A DNA stretch of 17,935 nucleotides from JAFGHJ01 sp964631335 (GTDB taxonomy: Bacteria > Hydrothermota > UBA3072). Every line of letters starts with the position of its first letter. The first letter of the stretch is position 1. The notes beneath the pieces were generated by a model, which made no database searches, was not told where the DNA came from, and worked only from the letters and a program-made list of their open reading frames with translations. Position numbers and translations under genes: made by a program. Below, in pieces: positions 7,561 through 13,597 of the stretch. Location of the stretch: NCBI GenBank assembly GCA_964631335.1, contig CAZVXD010000033.1, positions 1-17,935 of the forward strand, read 5' to 3'.

Positions 7561-7718
7561 CTTTTGAGAAAGTCAAAAGGGACGAGGTTGAAAGACAAGC
7601 ATCAGTTTCCTCCCCGGGAAAACTGACTGCGGTTTTTCGGAGCGGTATCCCTGAACATCAACCGCTGGAGAAATCAACCACGGTTTCCCCCAGAATTCAG
7701 GCTCCGACTTTGAAAAAA
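7561..7718. other. Cluster of three hairpins, possible structured RNA or decayed element
   Basis: Hairpin 1: CTTTTGA (7561-7567) with TCAAAAG (7573-7579). Hairpin 2: CAGTTTCC (7603-7610) with GG...AAACTG (7617-7625, one bulged A). Hairpin 3 is long and nested: TTTTT (7633-7637) with AAAAA (7713-7717), CGGAGC (7638-7643) with GCTCCG (7701-7706), CTGAA (7651-7655) with TTCAG (7696-7700), and AACCGCTGG (7660-7668) with CCACGGTT (7678-7685) with one bulge. Neither strand gives a recognisable protein. Strand and function are unknown. Confidence 0.4.
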
Positions 7719-7794
7719 TGGTGGAATGCCAGCAATTTGCCATTGTTATATGTGACAGATGGAAACGGAGGTAGACAGGCATAGTGGATAGGGA

Positions 7795-7826
7795 ATAGTG
7801 AAATGGTAAAATGGTGAATTAGTGAA
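7795..7826 (+). repeat. Tandem 8-bp repeat, four units
   Basis: Four consecutive imperfect 8-mers: ATAGTGAA, ATGGTAAA, ATGGTGAA, TTAGTGAA. No role is evident. Confidence 0.7.
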
Positions 7827-7835
7827 GAATCAAGA

Positions 7836-8001
7836 GAGTAGCGAAGCTGTACATACTGTACAACCTACGTCCCTATGCGGGTGTGGATGAAGAGATTACT
7901 TCGCCTGGGTAGAGTATAATGCTGAACTCGCAATAACAACTTCTTTGGGAGTAGCGCAACTTGGTACACGCACAAGATCGCAGAGCAAGCTCCGCTACTC
8001 C
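7836..8001. repeat. Inverted repeat with two competing left arms
   Basis: GGAGTAGCG (7948-7956) is perfectly complementary to CGCTACTCC (7993-8001). The stem continues through a 3x3 internal loop into CTTG (7960-7963) with CAAG (7986-7989). A further copy, GAGTAGCGAAGCT (7836-7848), pairs with the same right arm AGCTCCGCTACTC (7988-8000) with one mismatch. The two left arms are thus mutually exclusive partners. This could be a REP-like palindromic repeat or a structured RNA. Confidence 0.5.
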
Positions 8002-8035
8002 ATATCTACGCCACTTTCTAATTCCTAATCCCGAC

Positions 8036-8212
8036 AATCTGTGTTCATCCGTGGCTATTATTCAGGGTGAAGTATTTAGGGTATAGTACAAAAAAAATAT
8101 TCGTGTTATTTGTGTGATTTGTTGTTCCTTTTTTTCTGGGGGTTGTGTGTAGTTTCAAACAACAAAATATAATTCTTTGTTGTTCCTTAGTGTCTTAGTA
8201 TCTTTGTGTGAG
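8036..8212 (+). repeat. GTG-rich 9-bp periodic repeat blocks (gap 1 copies)
   Basis: Three blocks. AATCTGTGTTCATCCGTGG starts at 8036. The 9-mers ATTCGTGTT, ATTTGTGTG and ATTTGTTGTT run from 8099 to 8126. CTTAGTGT, CTTAGTAT and CTTTGTGTGAG run from 8186 to 8212. Between the last two is GTTTCAAACAACAAAA (8152-8167), which is nearly identical to GTTTTAAAACAACAAAA at 12225-12241 in the second gap. The blocks end just before the 3' end of the aldolase-dehydrogenase gene. Confidence 0.6.
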
Positions 8213-8215
8213 TAA

Positions 8216-8251
8216 GCTCCCGCTAATCACCGCGGGGTTGCATCCGGGAGC
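8216..8251 (-). other. Hairpin spanning the stop codon of the aldolase operon
   Basis: GCTCCCG (8216-8222) and CGGGAGC (8245-8251) form a perfect 7-bp GC-rich stem across the TGA of the last gene in the minus-strand operon, with a 22-nt loop. No T-run follows on the minus strand, so it is not a standard intrinsic terminator. It could still protect the mRNA end or aid termination. Confidence 0.35.
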
Positions 8252-10335
8252 CCGCCGTCCACCGGGATTGTCGCACCGGTTGTAGGAGTCTGCCGGGTCG
8301 CGAAAAAAAATACCGCCTTCGCCACGTGTTCCGCTGTTACCTTTGTTTTAAGAAGATTTCGATTCCTATAATATTCCTCGAGTTCTTTCTCGGAAAGTCC
8401 CCTCGCCTTCATCCTATCGGGTCCGACTTCAGCCCATAATCCGGATTTACGCTTGCCGTGAGAGAATACAGCGTCGGGAGAAACCATGTTCACTCTCACA
8501 TCCATATCAGCAAATTCCAGACTTGCTATTCGCGCCAGCTGATGTGAAGCCGCCTTGGTCGCGCTGTAAGCTCCGAATTTCGCGCCAGGTGAAAAAACAT
8601 TCTTTGTGGATATGACTACAATATCTCCTCCTGTACCCTGAATCTTAAAATGCCCACCCGATTCAGAAAGCACGTGAAGAGTCCCTTCGATATTTACCTT
8701 TTCCAATTTCCGAAAAGCTTTTATATCCATATCCGTGAGAGAGGAAACATGCGCGATCCCCGCGTTTATCACCACCAGATCGATTCCTCCCCAGGTTTTG
8801 ACAACCGCATTAAAACCCTTCGCGACCGACTCAGGGTCTGTCACATCCATACCAACACCGATAATTCTCTCTTTATAATTTATTTTAAGCTCTTCTACAA
8901 ATGAATTCAGATTATCACCAGGTAAATCCGAAACAGCGACGTGACATCCATTTTTAAGAAGTTGCTGGCAAATTCCGCTTCCTATTGCTCCTGCGGCTCC
9001 AGTCACAATCGCTACGGAACTTCTCAACGGAAATTTATTTTTCCGGTCGAGCTTCGCGTGCTGAAGACTCAGATATTCCATATCAAAAAGATGCTCCTGG
9101 CTCAAACCTTCATATTTTCCCATTGAAGAAATCTTCATCTTAACCGATAACGTAGAATTCGTAATATCCGTCGCGATATCGGCTTCTGCCGCGTCTCTAC
9201 CCGCGCATATCACGCCTAATCCGGGAATTAAAATTACTCTCGGCATAGAATCGAAACGATCCATTTTCCGGAATTTTCTACCGGAATAACGTTCAAAATA
9301 CTCATCATATCTTTTTGAATACTTTGTTATTGATTTCTTTACTTGTTCTCTTAATTTTTCCTCATCATCAAAGTCCACTGCTTCCAACCACATCGGATAA
9401 GGCTTGGTCCTTATAATATGATCCGCGGTCAAAGGTGGAGTTACTGCCGTTTTTCTACCTTTTGGCGAATCAAAAAAAGCTAAAATTTCTTTTTTTATTA
9501 AAGGTCTGATTACAAACCTCGAATGAGGACGATCAGGGTCGTCCGTCGGAATTGCCAGAAAACCTCTAAGGATCGGGGCAACCTTCAAATACCTTTCCTT
9601 TGCTTTAGATATGGCTGTGTCGGCTTTAACTTTTGGACTTTTACCGGTTTTCCCGGCGATATAGCGTTCCGCTTCCGTTACAAGTTCGATTGTTCTACGG
9701 TAAGATTCACGCGCATTATCACCCCAGGTAACCAATCCATGCTTCATCAAAACCATACCTTTACAATCAGGATTTTTATTAAAAGCGTGAGCCGCGGCTT
9801 CAGCAAGTGCGAATCCGGGTTTTTTGTATTCGATTATTATCACATCTTTACCCAACGCATCCCGGGTAATTTTCTCTCCATCGACCTGATTGGCCAGAGC
9901 GAGTATAGCGTCCGCGTGAGTGTGGTCTATATATTTAGCGGGGATAAAAGCATGCATTAAAGTTTCAATCGAGGGAATTCTACCGGTCGCGTTAAACCGG
10001 TGTGTTAATATTTCATTGATCATCTCCTCATCGGAGAGCTTTTTCAAATTTTGTAATTTTTTGATGTAATCAAGATCGAGAGCGACATATCCTTCCGGTT
10101 CGATATCAGAAAGATCCTGACCTGACGCCTTGACATAAATCGCGGGTATTTTTTCAGCAAAAACATTCAAAAAAAAACCTTTAACCGATGTGTTTCCTCC
10201 GCCATGTAGTACAAGACCTCTTTCTTCCCCTATCAGTCTACTCGAATAAATTCTAAGAGCGATATCCTCTCCCCATTTTTTACCATATTCGGAAATAAAA
10301 CCGGACGCCTCTTTTTCTGACCATCTATTCTTCAT
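8227..10335 (-). CDS. Bifunctional class II aldolase / short-chain dehydrogenase
   Basis: Two enzymes in one 702-aa chain. The N-terminal class II aldolase/adducin-type domain (about 1-230) has GGGNTS (45-50), the zinc-site pair HTH (H138, H140) and a third candidate zinc His at 199 (MKHG). The C-terminal SDR domain (about 435-702) has the Rossmann motif TGAAGAIG (445-452), Asp470 after beta-2 (favouring NAD), NAG (524-526), Ser576 and the catalytic YSATK (Y590, K594). This architecture is the YuxG/RhaEW type, which can cleave L-rhamnulose 1-phosphate to DHAP plus lactaldehyde and oxidise the aldehyde. No rhamnose isomerase or kinase is seen here, so the substrate is open. ATG overlaps the epimerase stop (ATGA), with GAGG 7 nt upstream. 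Confidence 0.9.
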   Translation of the reverse strand: MKNRWSEKEASGFISEYGKKWGEDIALRIYSSRLIGEERGLVLHGGGNTSVKGFFLNVFAEKIPAIYVKASGQDLSDIEPEGYVALDLDYIKKLQNLKKLSDEEMINEILTHRFNATGRIPSIETLMHAFIPAKYIDHTHADAILALANQVDGEKITRDALGKDVIIIEYKKPGFALAEAAAHAFNKNPDCKGMVLMKHGLVTWGDNARESYRRTIELVTEAERYIAGKTGKSPKVKADTAISKAKERYLKVAPILRGFLAIPTDDPDRPHSRFVIRPLIKKEILAFFDSPKGRKTAVTPPLTADHIIRTKPYPMWLEAVDFDDEEKLREQVKKSITKYSKRYDEYFERYSGRKFRKMDRFDSMPRVILIPGLGVICAGRDAAEADIATDITNSTLSVKMKISSMGKYEGLSQEHLFDMEYLSLQHAKLDRKNKFPLRSSVAIVTGAAGAIGSGICQQLLKNGCHVAVSDLPGDNLNSFVEELKINYKERIIGVGMDVTDPESVAKGFNAVVKTWGGIDLVVINAGIAHVSSLTDMDIKAFRKLEKVNIEGTLHVLSESGGHFKIQGTGGDIVVISTKNVFSPGAKFGAYSATKAASHQLARIASLEFADMDVRVNMVSPDAVFSHGKRKSGLWAEVGPDRMKARGLSEKELEEYYRNRNLLKTKVTAEHVAKAVFFFATRQTPTTGATIPVDGGLPDATPR

Positions 10336-11039
10336 TTTATTGCCTCTAACATGAATTTTATATTCCCCACGGGATCCTTTCCATCGAATACAGCGCTTCC
10401 GCTAACCAGAATATCCGCGCCTAACTTACCGAATTCGGAAATATTGTTCTTCTTGATGCCACCGTCGAGACACAACAGTATTTCCCTGCCGGAATCAAAA
10501 ACAAGCTCTTTTACTTCCATAAATTTATCCGCGTAAGAATCAAAGAAAGGAAACCCCTTCGATTTAATATCAACGGCAAGCACCGTAATCATTTCGACAT
10601 TCCCGAGTAAAGGTTTAAGATAATTAACCGGTATATCGGGATCGACGGCGACACCTCTAATTAAACCCCTCCCCGGATCGTTTTTATTTTCAAGTTCTCC
10701 GAGTTCCCTGAGAACCGGAAGAATATCGGCGGAAGACTGTATATGAATTGTAATCATATCGGCACCGGCATCCACATATTCCCGGATCTTTTCTTCGGGA
10801 TTTTGAATCATTAAATGTACATCCTTCAACAAACCGGTCTTTACAGATTTTATAAAATGCGGACCTACAGTTAATCTTTCCACAAAACATCCATCCATAA
10901 TGTCAAAATGCGTTATTTTTATATCCGTGCCTTCGAGTAATTCTACTTCCTCGCCGATTTTCAAAAAATTAGCCGAGGTTATCCCAACACTGAGTGTCGG
11001 CGAATTTTCTTTAATAAGATTAAAGGCTTTGTTAGCCAA
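10332..11039 (-). CDS. Ribulose-phosphate 3-epimerase family protein, LsrE-like
   Basis: A 235-aa TIM-barrel protein of the Rpe family. The metal-binding and catalytic positions are kept: HFDIMDG (His and Asp), DVHLMI (His) and CLDGGI (Asp). The usual substrate loop MTVNPGFGGQ is replaced by ITVLAVDIKSKGFPF, and a longer segment precedes IRGVAVDP. These features resemble Salmonella LsrE, the Rpe-like protein of the AI-2 (lsr) operon, more than housekeeping Rpe. This is judged from memory. Its position directly after an LsrF-type gene supports that reading, so the substrate is probably not plain ribulose 5-phosphate. Start is TTG, with GGGG 7 nt upstream, 11 nt after the thiolase stop. Its TGA overlaps the next ATG. 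A general Rpe role remains possible. Confidence 0.8.
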   Translation of the reverse strand: MANKAFNLIKENSPTLSVGITSANFLKIGEEVELLEGTDIKITHFDIMDGCFVERLTVGPHFIKSVKTGLLKDVHLMIQNPEEKIREYVDAGADMITIHIQSSADILPVLRELGELENKNDPGRGLIRGVAVDPDIPVNYLKPLLGNVEMITVLAVDIKSKGFPFFDSYADKFMEVKELVFDSGREILLCLDGGIKKNNISEFGKLGADILVSGSAVFDGKDPVGNIKFMLEAIK

Positions 11040-11050
11040 AACGGAACCCC

Positions 11051-11935
11051 TTATTTGTTTCCCTCTTTTAAATTCTTATATACCTCGTACGCTTCTTCAG
11101 GAGACATATTTTCATGAACAACTTTTCTGACCGCCTGAATCATAGCAGCCGGCGCTTCGGTCTGGAATATATTTCTTCCCATATCCACGCCGCAGGCTCC
11201 CTGACTTATGGCGTTATGCGCCATCTTCAAAGCGTCCAGCTCGGGCAACTTTTTACCTCCGGCTATAACTATCGGGACAGGACAGGCAGCGGTTACCGTA
11301 TCGAAACCATCCGGAACGTAATATGTCTTGACATAAGACGCTCCAAGTTCGGCGCAAATTCTGGTTGCCAGACGCATATACCTGGCATCCCGTTTCATAT
11401 CCTTGCCTACCGCGGTAACTCCGAGGACAGGAATCCCGTATCTATTCCCCATGTCTACGAGCCGTGTCAAATTATGTATCGACCTGGTTTCAAACTCTCC
11501 CCCTACGAAAACCTGTACAGCAAGAGCCGCGACATTGAGTCGTATCGCGTCGTCTATGTCCACGGCAATCTCTTCGTTTGAAAGCTCTTTTAGTATGCTG
11601 GGTCCACCGCTAGCTCTTAAGACAACTCCTTTAGTAAAAGTCGGAGGAATAGTCGAGCGTAATATACCGCGGGTACACATCAGTGTATCAGCGTAAGGTA
11701 AAAGCGGCACGATACTTACATCAACTCTTTCCAGGCCGGTTGTCGGACCGAGGAAATATCCGTGATCGATGGCAAGCATCACCGTACGATTGGTCTCGGG
11801 ATTAAAAATATTGGAAAGCCTATTTTTCATCCCCCAATCGAGAGAGTTAGAACCTCGAAGCGTGTAAGGTTCGTTTTTTATGGGTATATGCAGGTAATAA
11901 TTGTGAGCTTCTTGCATTCCATCTTTGTCTGCCAT
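11051..11935 (-). CDS. lsrF: LsrF-type 3-hydroxy-5-phosphonooxypentane-2,4-dione thiolase / class I aldolase
   Basis: In enteric bacteria LsrF transfers an acetyl group from 3-hydroxy-2,4-pentadione 5-phosphate to CoA, giving DHAP and acetyl-CoA at the end of AI-2 breakdown. This 294-aa protein is of the same size and carries LsrF-like stretches throughout: SLDWGMKNRLSNIFNP (31-46), AIDHGYFLGPTTGLERVD (55-72), LMCTRGILRS (85-94), VGKDMKRDARY (177-187) and IAGGKKLP (224-231). The Schiff-base Lys is K203 in KTYYVPDG, the same residue number reported for E. coli LsrF. ATG 11935 has GGAGG 7 nt upstream and a consensus promoter. It is the first gene of the three-gene operon. No LsrK, LsrG, LsrR or LsrACDB is present nearby, so the physiological substrate is uncertain. 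Confidence 0.88.
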   Translation of the reverse strand: MADKDGMQEAHNYYLHIPIKNEPYTLRGSNSLDWGMKNRLSNIFNPETNRTVMLAIDHGYFLGPTTGLERVDVSIVPLLPYADTLMCTRGILRSTIPPTFTKGVVLRASGGPSILKELSNEEIAVDIDDAIRLNVAALAVQVFVGGEFETRSIHNLTRLVDMGNRYGIPVLGVTAVGKDMKRDARYMRLATRICAELGASYVKTYYVPDGFDTVTAACPVPIVIAGGKKLPELDALKMAHNAISQGACGVDMGRNIFQTEAPAAMIQAVRKVVHENMSPEEAYEVYKNLKEGNK

Positions 11936-11978
11936 TACTTGTCCTCCTTTATTTTATAGCATTAAACCTATATCCGGC

Positions 11979-12007
11979 ATTATAAATATCGATTCTCACT
12001 CTGTCAA
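11979..12007 (-). promoter_or_regulatory. Consensus sigma-70 promoter for the thiolase-epimerase-aldolase operon
   Basis: Read on the minus strand, TTGACA (12007-12002) is followed after exactly 17 nt by TATAAT (11984-11979). Both hexamers match consensus perfectly. Transcription would start near 11972, leaving a leader of about 36 nt that contains the GGAGG ribosome site of the first gene. Confidence 0.8.
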
Positions 12008-12039
12008 GGTGAAGACCCCAGCCTTCCCTAAAAAAGTAT

Positions 12040-12069
12040 CTCACACAGAGAACACGGAGAACACAGAAG
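12040..12069 (-). repeat. GTG-rich 9-bp repeat block, inverted copy
   Basis: On the minus strand this reads CTTCTGTGTT, CTCCGTGTT and CTCTGTGTGAG, the same family as the plus-strand blocks at 8186-8212 and 12248-12352 but in the opposite orientation. It lies about 33 nt upstream of the operon's -35 box. Confidence 0.55.
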
Positions 12070-12182
12070 ATTTTTTATTTTTTCATCTAATTACTTGAAG
12101 ACTCAACTATTTGATAAATCTAAGAAATATTCTTGCCTACCCCCATTTTTTTGACAATGCCATGAATAAAAAATCAGGTGTT
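12070..12182. other. AT-rich spacer with nothing recognisable
   Basis: Part of the 441-bp gap between the thiolase start (11935) and the end of the efflux operon (12377). I see no gene, tRNA or terminator here. Confidence 0.5.
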
Positions 12183-12366
12183 AATCTGTGTAATCTTGTG
12201 GTTGTAATTGAGGGTCGAGAATTGGTTTTAAAACAACAAAAGTTTTTCTCTGTGTCTCCGTGTGCTTTGTGCGAGAATAATTTGGGGTTGGGAGATGTGT
12301 TTTAAAAAACACTATATTTTTTCTTTGTGCTCTCCGTGAGCTATGTGTGAGATAAATTTTGGGTCG
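12183..12366 (+). repeat. Tandem repeat of about 75 bp built from GTG-rich blocks
   Basis: Two full imperfect copies and part of a third. Landmarks recur at 72-77 bp: TTTTAAAA at 12226 and 12300; CTNTGTG at 12248 and 12323; CTCCGTG at 12256 and 12332; GYGAGA at 12271 and 12347; GGGTYG-like at 12212, 12284 and 12361. The partial copy begins with AATCTGTGTAATCTTGTGG (12183-12201). Open frames across this interval are products of the repeat and are not called as genes. Confidence 0.7.
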
Positions 12367-12376
12367 TGAATCGCGG

Positions 12377-13009
12377 TTACAAACCCTGGAAATCACCAAT
12401 TCCCACACTGAACTTGACATACCACTGATGAAGAGGCATCTCGGGAGCATTTTGGATTTCAATCTCTTCGGTTCCATCTAAAACCAACCGCGGAGTCGTT
12501 AAACTATATACATATCCGGCGGAAACACCTCCAGCCAGGTAATCTGAAACAGCCAGGAATACACCGGAACTTGCTGAAAGAACGAAAGAAGACCCTCTGT
12601 AGTTGACACTCCCTTCGGGATTTGAAAGGGAAGGCGAAAAATCAACTATTTCAGATTGCTTAATCGACGAAAGATTCACCGATGAATACCCCCCTCCCCC
12701 GCTTAAATAAAAAATCAAACGGGAAAGATTAAACCCGTAGCCAAATTCCAGCAATTTAGAATCAAAAGAAAGTTCCATCAACAATGAGTCAGAACTCAAA
12801 TTTATTTCTTCCTTGCCTTTCAACATTTTTATGTTCATTGCCAGGTTTTTCTCCACAACCAGCAAACCCCAACCCCATCCCCACTCTTTTTCCTCGAACT
12901 CTGTGGTAAAATCGATTTCATCATTTATTTTATCGATTGAGTAATGAAAAGAATAAAACATAACCAGAGATATAATCCCGGAACAAAGAGCAAATACAAG
13001 CAACAGCAT
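12377..13009 (-). CDS. Hypothetical exported/beta-rich protein
   Basis: I do not recognise this 210-aa protein. It starts with a hydrophobic segment (MLLLVFALCSGIISLVMF), a signal peptide or anchor. The Cys at 9 lacks a proper lipobox, so lipoprotein processing is unlikely. The rest is rich in Gly, Ser and alternating hydrophobic residues (for example EWGWGWGLLVVE, LIFYLSGGGGYSS, LAGGVSAGYVYS), as expected for an outer-membrane beta-barrel or beta-sandwich. Its ATG directly follows the stop of the preceding gene (TAAATG), with GGGGAGAG inside that gene, so the two are translationally coupled. It is the last gene of the efflux operon. Role unknown, perhaps an accessory envelope protein. Confidence 0.7.
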   Translation of the reverse strand: MLLLVFALCSGIISLVMFYSFHYSIDKINDEIDFTTEFEEKEWGWGWGLLVVEKNLAMNIKMLKGKEEINLSSDSLLMELSFDSKLLEFGYGFNLSRLIFYLSGGGGYSSVNLSSIKQSEIVDFSPSLSNPEGSVNYRGSSFVLSASSGVFLAVSDYLAGGVSAGYVYSLTTPRLVLDGTEEIEIQNAPEMPLHQWYVKFSVGIGDFQGL

Positions 13010-13597
13010 TTAAAAATCTCTCCCCAATCTGAATATTACCCCTCTTGTCCATTCATTATCATCTTCGCTGCCAAAACCTTTTTCCCAATCGCTGCTTTCC
13101 GAAAAAATGAAATCCGAAAATATTTCTCCGGAAATAACAAACCCGGCTATATTTCCCTTTAAACCCGCACTACCTCCCAGAGAAAGGCTTATGCCTTTAA
13201 ATTCGTTACCGTTAAGGCTCATAGCCACCTCGCCGCCGCTTACAAATTTCCAGCTTTTGAGACCCAACCGTCCTGATAAACACGGAGAAATCACACTCCT
13301 TAAAGGAATCCAATTCACGGAAAAATCCCCGCTCAAATATTCGAAATCTTCGCCCCTTACCTCCGAAAAAACCTGTCGTTGTCCCAGACTATCATAAGTA
13401 ATGGCAACGGTACGGGTCGAAGCGGTAGCTTTTCCCCATCCGAAAGAAAGGACATAATTTAGATTAGAAGTCACAGGAACGTCGCAAAAAACTCCAAAAC
13501 GAGGACCGAATTCAGGAGACACGATATCGTTTCCCTGAAGTTCAAAAACTCCCCCCTCTACTCCTACCGCGAACGAAAGCAAAATGTATATTATCAT
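13010..13597 (-). CDS. Predicted outer-membrane beta-barrel protein
   Basis: About 195 aa with a signal peptide (MIIYILLSFAVGVEG) and then amphipathic beta-strand-like segments rich in Gly and aromatics. The C-terminus is RLGRDF, ending in Phe as typical for proteins inserted by the BAM complex. I chose ATG 13597 over the longer ATG 13612 for two reasons. A perfect GGAGG (13608-13604) lies 6 nt before it, and it overlaps the PII-like gene's TGA as ATGA. No specific family is recognised. Being encoded with an RND pump, it may be a small envelope accessory or porin-like protein; that is inference. Confidence 0.75.
   Translation of the reverse strand: MIIYILLSFAVGVEGGVFELQGNDIVSPEFGPRFGVFCDVPVTSNLNYVLSFGWGKATASTRTVAITYDSLGQRQVFSEVRGEDFEYLSGDFSVNWIPLRSVISPCLSGRLGLKSWKFVSGGEVAMSLNGNEFKGISLSLGGSAGLKGNIAGFVISGEIFSDFIFSESSDWEKGFGSEDDNEWTRGVIFRLGRDF

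Larger units (their letters stand above)
7181..8226. other. About 1 kb gap between convergent operons
   Basis: No intact gene is convincing here. The stretch lies between the 3' ends of ssb (+) and the aldolase-dehydrogenase gene (-). It holds a minus-strand protein remnant (7231-7494), strong hairpins (7561-7718 and 7948-8001), an 8-bp tandem repeat (7795-7826) and GTG-rich repeat blocks (8036-8212). No T-tailed intrinsic terminator was found. The weak ACCC/GGGT hairpin just after ssb (about 7199-7212) lacks a T-run. Confidence 0.6.

Noticed and set aside
7294..7626. 110-residue plus-strand open frame in gap 1
   Set aside because: It overlaps the recognisable minus-strand repeat-protein fragment, has no family resemblance and no ribosome site.
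8036..8212. CRISPR array
   Set aside because: The repeats are 8-9 bp, contiguous and imperfect, without unique spacers of constant length, and there are no cas genes.
9523..9960. 145-residue plus-strand open frame
   Set aside because: It is antisense to the aldolase domain, whose motifs and operon position are clear.
12111..12477. Small open frames on both strands across 12.1-12.5 kb
   Set aside because: They run through the GTG-rich tandem repeat and into the end of the 12377-13009 gene, with no ribosome site and repeat-derived peptides.
12977..13009. Lipoprotein signal in the last efflux-operon gene
   Set aside because: The Cys is preceded by Ala-Leu, which does not fit the lipobox rule of a small residue at -1.
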